Below, piece by piece: positions 15,660 to 22,383 of a stretch of 25,249 nucleotides of DNA (position 1 is the first letter of the stretch; every line of letters starts with the position of its first letter). The position numbers and the translations under genes are program-made. This DNA comes from Flavobacteriaceae bacterium (GTDB taxonomy: Bacteria > Bacteroidota > Bacteroidia > Flavobacteriales > Flavobacteriaceae). Under the pieces are notes generated by a model, which ran no database searches, was not told the DNA's origin, and worked only from the letters and a program-made list of their open reading frames with translations. The DNA lies in assembly GCA_030829155.1 (NCBI GenBank), contig JAURBD010000014.1:1-25249 (forward strand), written 5' to 3'.

Positions 15660-15691
15660 TTGTTATGGCAAAACTAATTATTTTACTTTTG
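15660..15691 (+). promoter_or_regulatory. Bacteroidota-type promoter for the lipoprotein gene
   Basis: TTG (15660-15662), a 21-base spacer and TACTTTTG (15684-15691) fit the consensus TTG-N19-21-TAnnTTTG. The predicted start would leave a leader of under 20 bases before the ATG at 15716. It probably drives both the lipoprotein and the downstream FadL-type gene. Confidence 0.7.
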
Positions 15692-15715
15692 TTATGACTA
15701 CTAAAATAAAATGTT

Positions 15716-16846
15716 ATGAAAAATTTTCAGTTAGCTTCGATTCTCAGAATAAATACAAGCATCTTTTTTTCTATCATTTTATTTTCATGTGGGAGTTTTC
15801 AACCCACCTCCTATTATGCAGAAGATGGAATTTATGTTAGTGACCAACAAAAAGTTGTAGTACAAAAAAATGAAACTCTAAAATCTTCTGGCTATTCTCA
15901 ATATTTTGATGAAAAGTCAAAAGAATATATGTGGGATGATTCTAATGATGATGTCTATTTTACGGATACAGGTAGTTATAACAGCGCAAATTCACCTAAT
16001 AATGCTTCTAATTCAAGTCAGGGTCAATGGGGAAGTTCACCTCAAAGAACCAATATTTACCTAGTGGGATCACCAATTGACTATGGTCTTGGATACTTGG
16101 GATATGATCCCTATTTTTTAAATAATGGTTTTCGTTTTGGTTTTTATGGTGGAGGATTTTATGGAAGATTTAATAACTTTTATAACCCATATCGATGGGG
16201 GTATTTTAATCCCTTTTATCCTTCTTATGGTTTTGGGTTTTACAACCCTTTTTACTACGGAAGATTTTACCCCTATGACAGGTTTTATAACAATCGTTAT
16301 AATCGCTATGCTAACCGATATCAACCCAAAAGAAGATCCTATTCAAATTCCAGAAGAGGAGGGAATAGTGCAAGACGTTCCTCTGCTACCATGGGAAATT
16401 CATCGGTTTCTACAAGAAAAGGTGGAACCCTTAGATCCACAAATCAGTCATCAATCAGAGTTCCATCTCTAACTCGAAATGGGATAAATGTAAAGAGAAA
16501 TAGTGCGGAGAATTTAAGAAACTACAGTCGTCGATATATTAACACGACTAATCGTAATTCTATCAAACAAGCAATTGAAAATCCTAGAGCCAGAAAAAAT
16601 TCCTCCGAACGAAACTACTACAAAGCAGATGCATATTCGAAATCAAATAAATATAATTCCAACAGAAGTATTAATAGTAATTCAAACAACAATTACAATA
16701 GTTCTAGAAGAAGTACTATTGATCGAGCCTCTTCTCCATCTAGATCAAGCTATAGTTCACGCTCGTCAGGTTCACGCTCGTCAGGTTCACGCTCGTCAGG
16801 TTCACGCTCGTCAGGTTCAAGATCTTCAAGTTCAAGAAGAAACTAA
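15716..16846 (+). CDS. low-complexity Tyr/Arg/Ser-rich lipoprotein
   Basis: Protein of 376 residues of unknown function. A signal peptide ends in a lipobox-like LFSC, so the mature protein would start at the lipidated C25. An acidic segment (about 26-95, including YYAEDGIYVSD and DDVYFTDTGSY) leads to a Gly/Tyr/Phe/Asn-rich tract (about 125-195) with many YG, FYNPF and RFYP elements. Then comes a Ser/Arg/Asn-rich basic region to the C-terminus, closing with SRSSG repeats. I recall a Flavobacteriia lipoprotein with the same N-terminal pattern upstream of OmpP1-type genes, but cannot confirm homology here. It precedes a FadL-like gene by 29 bases, so the two are probably one operon. No enzymatic motif seen. 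Confidence 0.8.
   Translation: MKNFQLASILRINTSIFFSIILFSCGSFQPTSYYAEDGIYVSDQQKVVVQKNETLKSSGYSQYFDEKSKEYMWDDSNDDVYFTDTGSYNSANSPNNASNSSQGQWGSSPQRTNIYLVGSPIDYGLGYLGYDPYFLNNGFRFGFYGGGFYGRFNNFYNPYRWGYFNPFYPSYGFGFYNPFYYGRFYPYDRFYNNRYNRYANRYQPKRRSYSNSRRGGNSARRSSATMGNSSVSTRKGGTLRSTNQSSIRVPSLTRNGINVKRNSAENLRNYSRRYINTTNRNSIKQAIENPRARKNSSERNYYKADAYSKSNKYNSNRSINSNSNNNYNSSRRSTIDRASSPSRSSYSSRSSGSRSSGSRSSGSRSSGSRSSSSRRN
16756..16830 (+). repeat. 15-bp tandem repeat inside the lipoprotein gene
   Basis: Four perfect consecutive copies of TTCACGCTCGTCAGG (16756-16815) are followed by a degenerate fifth. In frame each unit encodes SRSSG. The unit length is a multiple of three, so copy-number change would alter length without frameshift. 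The unit uses CGC and TCG codons, which contrast with the AT-rich codons around it. Confidence 0.95.
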
Positions 16847-16861
16847 ATATTTAATTCCATC

Positions 16862-18375
16862 TACAAATTTATACTATGAATCAATTCCATAAAGTCATAT
16901 TATTGATTTTTTTTACCGCTTCTTTAAATGCTCAAAGTCTAGAGGATGTTATTCGTTATAGTACCCCAAACCATAATGGTACTGCTCGATTTACAGCTAT
17001 GGGTGGTGCTTTTGGAGCACTTGGAGGAGACTTAAGTGCTCTTCAAGTTAACCCTGCATCAAGTTCTGTTTTTGAACACTCTCAAATTGGCGTTTCGATG
17101 AATTCGGGTAGTAATAAAATTAATTCAAATTATTACGATACTGGTTTTGAAACTTCAAGCAATAATTTTGATTTTGATCAATTTGGGTTTGTATTTGTTT
17201 TAAAAAACTCAGAAGTAAGTCTATGGTCAAAAATTAGTTTTTCGTTTGATTATCAAAAAAAGGCAAACTTTAGTTCCTTTTTCGAAGCTGAGGGATATAA
17301 TCCCAATGGAATTGATAACTACTTTCTAAATTTTGCGCAAGGGGTCACATTAGAAAACTTTCAGACAACACAACGTGAAAGCATAAGTGAGTTGTATTCA
17401 TATTTAGGAGAAAATTTTGGCTTTGATGAACAACAAGGGTTTTTGGGTTACCAATCTTATATGATTGAGGCCAATCTTGATGAGCCATTGAATACAGAAT
17501 ACTATAGCACCGTTAATCCAGCATCTAATGGATATTTTCATGAATATGTAACCTCAAGAAGTGGGGGAATCAATAAATATGCCTTTAACTTTAGTGGAGA
17601 GTATAAAAAAAAATATTACTTCGGTCTTAATTTAAATTCATATAACCTTGAATATATTGAGCAAACTGACTTTTATGAAAGCAATTACTCCAATACTTCT
17701 GCATTAAATTCTTTTCGTTTTAACAATAAGCTTTTAACCCTAGGAAAAGGGTTTTCGTTTCAAATTGGAGCTATTACTAAATTAACAGAGCAGTTGCGTT
17801 TAGGGTTAAGTTATGAAAGTCCAACTTGGTTTTCTATTATAGAAGAAACCGAACAATTTGTTGCGAGTAATGATGGCTCAGGCATAACTGTTGAACCCAA
17901 TGTGATAAATATATATCCAGAGTATCGTTTTAGAACCCCTTCAAAATACACAGGAAGTTTAGCTTATATTTTTGGTAAAAAAGGATTGATTAGTTTTGAT
18001 TATACAAGAATAGATTATGATTCAGCAAATTATAATGAACCCAACGATAATTACTTTCAAGATCAAAACGATGTAATAAAAAATAATTTATCTACCGAAG
18101 GTATTCTAAAAATTGGTGGAGAATATCGTTTCGGAAATTACAGTTTAAGAGCAGGATATGTAAAACAAAACGCATTTTTAAAGAATTTTGATAATAGTGG
18201 TTCCATCATTAGTATTGGCGGGGGTATTAACTTCGGAGGAAGTTCTCTGGACTTCAGCATTACAAGTAGCGATTTTAACGACCAGCAACAACTTTTTTCA
18301 AGTGGACTTACCGATACCATAAACTTAAAAAAGGACCAACTAAATTTTAGATTTACTTACATACTCAAATTATAA
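16862..18375 (+). CDS. FadL/OmpP1-type outer-membrane protein
   Basis: Protein with its ATG at 16876 (499 residues). A signal peptide of 19 residues ends LNA before Q20. The mature N-terminus has the family pattern IRYSTPNHNGTARFTAMGG in abbreviated form, then GALGGDLSALQVNPASSSVF, whose NPA turn is typical of FadL/OmpP1 proteins. The rest alternates aromatic and polar residues as expected of a beta-barrel, ending in LNFRFTYILKL with a terminal amphipathic strand. Such proteins pass hydrophobic compounds across the outer membrane; the substrate here is unknown. It is likely co-transcribed with the upstream lipoprotein. The entry includes the 14 bases before the ATG. Confidence 0.85.
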
Positions 18376-18405
18376 TTTGAAGTAAGCATCTAAAAGCTAA
18401 TATGA

Positions 18406-18437
18406 TTAATAATATTTAGCATAAATGCTTATCTTTG
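18406..18437 (+). promoter_or_regulatory. candidate promoter for the folE operon
   Basis: TATCTTTG (18430-18437) fits the -7 consensus TAnnTTTG, with TTA instead of TTG 21 bases upstream (18406-18408). The ATG of folE at 18456 follows after about a 12-base leader. A small inverted repeat (AGCAT-AA-ATGCT, 18418-18429) fills the part of the spacer next to the -7 box and could be an operator. Confidence 0.55.
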
Positions 18438-18455
18438 CTGGAGTTTAAAAATACT

Positions 18456-19136
18456 ATGAAAATAAAAAATTCCTTAGAAGAGGCTGTTGATCCATATGGT
18501 GAAGATCATGTGGGAAGTAGTTCCGATAATCCTATTCGACCAGATGCCTTTGAGCTTAGTAATCAAGAAAAAATAGAATTGATTGAAGAAAAAGTTGCTG
18601 ACATCCTCCATATTTTAGGTATGGATTTGACAGACGATAGTTTAAAAGGTACACCAAACAGAGTTGCTAAAATGTATGTTGATGAAATTTTTGGAGGGTT
18701 ACACCCCAAGAAAAAACCTAAAGCATCTACTTTTAGTAATAGTTATAAATACGGTGAAATTTTGGTTGAAAAAAATATTACTTTATATTCAACCTGCGAG
18801 CATCATTTACTCCCTATTGTCGGAAGAGCTCACGTAGCGTATATCTCAAATGGTACAGTTGTTGGTTTATCAAAAATGAACCGAATTGTTGAATATTACG
18901 CAAAGCGTCCCCAAGTTCAAGAACGTCTTACCCTTCAAATTGTTCAAGAACTAAAAAGTGTTTTAGGTACTGAAGATGTTGCTTGTGTAATTGATGCAAA
19001 ACACTTGTGTGTGAATTCAAGAGGAATTAAAGATATTAGCAGTAGTACTATTACTTCTGAATTTGGTGGAGCTTTTAAAAATAATGAGACTAAACTAGAA
19101 TTTTTGGATTACATTAAACTCGATACAGAATTCTAA
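18456..19136 (+). CDS. folE: GTP cyclohydrolase I
   Basis: Homodecameric zinc enzyme of 226 residues that converts GTP to dihydroneopterin triphosphate, the first step of folate synthesis. Zinc ligands are visible: C114 and H117 in STCEHHLLP and C185 in KHLCVNSRG. GLSKMNRIVEYYAKRPQVQE and the closing SSSTITSEFGGAF also match. An N-terminal extension of about 30 residues precedes the conserved core. The frame is open seven codons upstream to a TTG at 18435, but that overlaps the -7 box, so I use ATG 18456. The stop overlaps the cysS start as TAATG, indicating translational coupling. folP lies in a different operon of this window. Confidence 0.95.
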   Translation: MKIKNSLEEAVDPYGEDHVGSSSDNPIRPDAFELSNQEKIELIEEKVADILHILGMDLTDDSLKGTPNRVAKMYVDEIFGGLHPKKKPKASTFSNSYKYGEILVEKNITLYSTCEHHLLPIVGRAHVAYISNGTVVGLSKMNRIVEYYAKRPQVQERLTLQIVQELKSVLGTEDVACVIDAKHLCVNSRGIKDISSSTITSEFGGAFKNNETKLEFLDYIKLDTEF

Positions 19137-20605
19137 TGCAGCAACTTACTGTCTACAATTCCTTAAGTGGTAAAAAGGAAGTTTTTACTCCAATTACAAA
19201 AAACTACGTAGGCATGTATGTTTGTGGCCCAACAGTTTACAGTAATGTACATTTAGGAAATTGTAGAACTTTCATATCCTTTGACCTGATCTTCCGCTAC
19301 CTAAAACATATCGGATATAAAGTTAGATATGTACGTAACATAACAGACGCTGGACATTTAGAAAATGACGCAGATGAAGGAGAAGATCGGATTGCAAAAA
19401 AAGCACGTCTTGAAGCCATTGAACCAATGGAAGTGGTTCAACGGTACACAGTAGATTTTCACAAAACTCTATATCAGTTTAACAACCTTCCTCCGAGTAT
19501 TGAACCTACTGCTACAGGACATATTATTGAACAAATTGAAATTATAAAATCGATTCTAAAAAAAGGATTTGCTTATGAAATCAACGGTTCTGTTTATTTC
19601 GATGTTCTAAAGTATAACGAAACACATAGCTACGGAAAATTAAGCGGTAGAAAAATTGAAGACCTTATTCATAATACCCGCTCACTTGACGGTCAAAGTG
19701 ATAAAAAAAATCCTCAAGATTTTGCTCTTTGGAAAAAAGCAGAACCAAGACATATAATGAGATGGCCCTCTCCTTGGAGTGATGGTTTCCCAGGATGGCA
19801 TCTTGAATGTACTGCAATGAGTACAAAATATCTTGGAAATCAATTTGATATTCATGGCGGAGGAATGGATCTCAAGTTCCCACATCATGAATGTGAGATT
19901 GCTCAAGCTGAGTGCATTACAGAGCAATCTCCTGTAAACTACTGGCTTCATGCAAATATGTTGACTTTGAATGGTCAAAAAATGGCTAAATCAACAGGAA
20001 ATAATATTTTACCTGAGGAAATGTTTTCAGGAGAAAACTCAATTTTCACAAAGCCCTTTAGTCCAGAAGTTGTCCGCTTTTTTCTTTTACAATCACATTA
20101 CAGAAGTATTGTGGATTTGAGTGAAGATGCTCTCTTGGCTTCAGAAAAAGGTTACAATAAACTAAAAGAAGGTTACTTATTGTTGACTCAATTAACTTCT
20201 TCTACTAAAACTGAAGGATTTGATATAGCTCAATGGGAGGATCTGTGTTATAAAGCAATGAGCGATGATTTTAACAGTCCCATGTTGATCGCACAACTTT
20301 TTGAGGCTATTCGTTTCATAAATTCAGTAAATAATGGTTCCGCATCCATTTCTAAATCCGATCAATTGAAATTAGTTGAGAAGATGAAAAATTTCATAGA
20401 AGATATCATGGGAATATCATTTGGAAAATCAAAAAAATCAGACTCAAATACTGCTTTAGAGGGAACTGTAAACATGCTTATTGATTTTCGGAAAATTGCT
20501 CGTGACAATAAAGATTTTCAAACATCTGACAGAATTAGAGATGAACTTTCAGGTCTTGGTATCCAACTCAAGGATGAAAAAGACGGAACTAGTTTTATTA
20601 TTTAA
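19136..20605 (+). CDS. cysS: cysteinyl-tRNA synthetase
   Basis: Class I aminoacyl-tRNA synthetase of 489 residues that charges tRNA-Cys. The HIGH-type motif is HLGN (39-42), preceded by the zinc cysteine C30 in VCGPTVYS. The other zinc ligands lie in WHLECTAM and FPHHECEIAQ. The KMSKS loop reads KMAKS (282-286) followed by TGN, a variant I recall as common in this phylum. A helical C-terminal domain ends with the RDELSGLGIQLKD segment. Its start overlaps the folE stop and yidD follows 13 bases later. Confidence 0.97.
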   Translation: MQQLTVYNSLSGKKEVFTPITKNYVGMYVCGPTVYSNVHLGNCRTFISFDLIFRYLKHIGYKVRYVRNITDAGHLENDADEGEDRIAKKARLEAIEPMEVVQRYTVDFHKTLYQFNNLPPSIEPTATGHIIEQIEIIKSILKKGFAYEINGSVYFDVLKYNETHSYGKLSGRKIEDLIHNTRSLDGQSDKKNPQDFALWKKAEPRHIMRWPSPWSDGFPGWHLECTAMSTKYLGNQFDIHGGGMDLKFPHHECEIAQAECITEQSPVNYWLHANMLTLNGQKMAKSTGNNILPEEMFSGENSIFTKPFSPEVVRFFLLQSHYRSIVDLSEDALLASEKGYNKLKEGYLLLTQLTSSTKTEGFDIAQWEDLCYKAMSDDFNSPMLIAQLFEAIRFINSVNNGSASISKSDQLKLVEKMKNFIEDIMGISFGKSKKSDSNTALEGTVNMLIDFRKIARDNKDFQTSDRIRDELSGLGIQLKDEKDGTSFII

Positions 20606-20618
20606 TTTAAGTTCCTCC

Positions 20619-20840
20619 ATGAAAAAAATTTTAATTTTCCCTTTCATGATTCTTATAAAATTTTATCGTTCTGTAATTTCTCCTTTAACACCAGCAAGTT
20701 GTCGTTATAGTCCCAGTTGTTCACTATATGGACTAGAAGCATTCGAAAAACATGGTCCCATCAAAGGACTTTACCTAACAGTCAAAAGGATTTTGAGTTG
20801 CCACCCTTGGTCTAAGGGAGGGTATGATCCTGTCCCTTAA
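20619..20840 (+). CDS. yidD: membrane protein insertion efficiency factor YidD
   Basis: Small protein of 73 residues associated at the inner membrane, thought to help YidC-dependent insertion of proteins. It has a hydrophobic/amphipathic N-terminus, the family signature SPLTPASCRYSPSCSLYGL with two of its three cysteines, and SCHPWSKGGYDPVP at the end. The frame is open upstream into cysS, but the ATG at 20619 gives the standard family N-terminus (MKKILIFPFMILIKFYR). It sits between cysS and lgt. Confidence 0.93.
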   Translation: MKKILIFPFMILIKFYRSVISPLTPASCRYSPSCSLYGLEAFEKHGPIKGLYLTVKRILSCHPWSKGGYDPVP

Positions 20841-20842
20841 GT

Positions 20843-20874
20843 TTGGGGAAATCAATTAAAATCAATTACTTTTA
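20843..20874 (+). promoter_or_regulatory. candidate internal promoter for lgt
   Basis: TTG (20843-20845), a 21-base spacer and TACTTTTA (20867-20874) match the Bacteroidota consensus except for the last base of the -7 box. It lies in the 54-base gap after yidD, about 20 bases before the lgt ATG, so lgt and the gene after it could be expressed apart from folE-cysS-yidD. Confidence 0.45.
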
Positions 20875-20894
20875 ATCAACCAATAACTATAAAT

Positions 20895-21743
20895 ATGCTT
20901 TTTTTCAAAATACAATGGGCACCCTCTGAAACACTTTTTAAAATTGGTAGCTTTGGAATCCACTATTACAGTCTTATGTTTGTAATCGCTTTTTCTTTAG
21001 GTTATTACATAATGAGCAATCTCTACAAGAAAGAAAAAGTATCCGTTGAGTATATTGAACCTTTACTTTTTTATGTAGTTATTGCAACCCTTTTGGGTGC
21101 ACGGCTCGGAGAAGTCTTTTTTTACAGTTGGGGATATTATCAAGATCATTTGATTGAAATTCTGCTTCCCATTCGAGAACGTGAAAACACAAGCTTATTG
21201 TTTGGGTTAATTGAAGGGTATGAGTTTACAGGTTTTAGAGGCTTGGCAAGTCATGGAGCTTCTATTGGAATTTTCACCGGATTGTATTTGTATCAAAAAA
21301 AATATACTTATAAACCCCTTTTTTGGATTTTAGATCGATTGGTAATCCCAGTAAGTATTGGCGCAGCATTTGTAAGAATTGGAAATTTCTTTAATTCAGA
21401 AATTGTTGGGAATTATACAGGCAACAATTTTGGGGTTGTATTTATAAATAGAAGAGAAATTGCGCCAAGACATCCTGCTCAACTTTATGAAGCAATTGGT
21501 TATATTGGACTTTATTTTTTACTACGTTATCTATACAACAATAAAAAGAATCAAAAAGAAGGCTATTTATTTGGGTTGTTTTTTGTTTCGCTTTTTGGTA
21601 TTCGCTTTATCGTTGAGTTCGTAAAAGAAAGTCAAGGTGGATTTGAAACCTATCTTCCCATTCTTTCTACTGGACAGTGGCTGAGTATCCCGATGATTCT
21701 TTTCGGTCTCTTTTTTATGTTCAAAAAAACCAAAACTAATTAA
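20895..21743 (+). CDS. lgt: prolipoprotein diacylglyceryl transferase
   Basis: Inner-membrane enzyme of 282 residues that attaches diacylglycerol from phosphatidylglycerol to the lipobox cysteine of prolipoproteins. Seven membrane helices are predictable. Key elements: GIHYYSLMFV near residue 21, GARLGEVFFY (68-77), H120 in LASHGASIGI, the Lgt signature VRIGNFFNSEIVG (R161) and RHPAQLYEA. A hydrophilic stretch around 90-112 enlarges the loop before H120. Its stop is followed immediately by the ATG of the thiol-transferase gene. The lipoprotein at 15716 is a plausible substrate. Confidence 0.95.
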   Translation: MLFFKIQWAPSETLFKIGSFGIHYYSLMFVIAFSLGYYIMSNLYKKEKVSVEYIEPLLFYVVIATLLGARLGEVFFYSWGYYQDHLIEILLPIRERENTSLLFGLIEGYEFTGFRGLASHGASIGIFTGLYLYQKKYTYKPLFWILDRLVIPVSIGAAFVRIGNFFNSEIVGNYTGNNFGVVFINRREIAPRHPAQLYEAIGYIGLYFLLRYLYNNKKNQKEGYLFGLFFVSLFGIRFIVEFVKESQGGFETYLPILSTGQWLSIPMILFGLFFMFKKTKTN

Positions 21744-22292
21744 ATGAGTACAAATGATCTTTTTTCGCTCAGATACCCAATTGGAAAATTCGAATGGACA
21801 ACCAATCAACCTTCATCCAAAGAAAAAAAAGAAGTTTTAAGCGTTTTAAAAAACTTTCCTGCTCTTATTCAACAAGAAGTTGAGGGGTTAAAAGAAAGTG
21901 AACTAAAAACACCCTATCGAGAGGGAGGATGGACAATAGCTCAAGTTGTTCACCATTTAGCTGACAGTCATTCACACGCTTATCTTAGATCGAAACATGC
22001 ATTTCTGGAGTTAACTCCAAAAATCAAAGATTATACGGAATCTGAATGGGCAAAATTAGAGGATGCTTTATCCACAGATGTTTCTCCCAGTATTTTAATG
22101 CTTAAAGGAATTCATCAAAGATGGGTAGCTTTTTTTGAATCACTTTCTGAAAGTGAATTTGAGCAAGAATACCATCATCCCGAACGATCAAAAAAGTATC
22201 CTTTGTATATTGTTATGAAACTTTATGCTTGGCACAGTATGCATCATCTTGAACACATTCGATCACTCAAAAAAAGATTGGGTGTCGAATAA
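21744..22292 (+). CDS. bstA: BstA/YfiT-type DinB-fold bacillithiol transferase
   Basis: Protein of 182 residues resembling Bacillus YfiT (BstA), a DinB-superfamily four-helix protein that transfers bacillithiol to electrophiles. Matching blocks: LRYPIGKFEW at the N-terminus, YREGGWTIAQVVHHLADSH (58-76), and YAWHSMHHLEHI (161-172). The likely metal-binding histidines are H71, H164 and H168. No signal peptide, so cytosolic. It starts directly at the lgt stop. Occurrence in the same window as bshB1 supports a bacillithiol-using organism. The thiol substrate is inferred from the family, so another low-molecular-weight thiol or a different metal-dependent activity remains possible. Confidence 0.82.
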   Translation: MSTNDLFSLRYPIGKFEWTTNQPSSKEKKEVLSVLKNFPALIQQEVEGLKESELKTPYREGGWTIAQVVHHLADSHSHAYLRSKHAFLELTPKIKDYTESEWAKLEDALSTDVSPSILMLKGIHQRWVAFFESLSESEFEQEYHHPERSKKYPLYIVMKLYAWHSMHHLEHIRSLKKRLGVE

Positions 22293-22383
22293 TTAAGCCT
22301 TTTTGTCCTGAAATAAACTTCAATAAAATTAAAGACAGTACCAAAAAAAATAACGGCTCTCACCTTGATTTATATACCCCCAC

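Noticed and set aside
16125..16472. 115-codon open frame within the lipoprotein gene, plus a similar one at 16575-16892
   Set aside because: They are frame shadows of a low-complexity gene whose own frame has a lipobox and continuous reading to the stop. I found no sign of a programmed frameshift.
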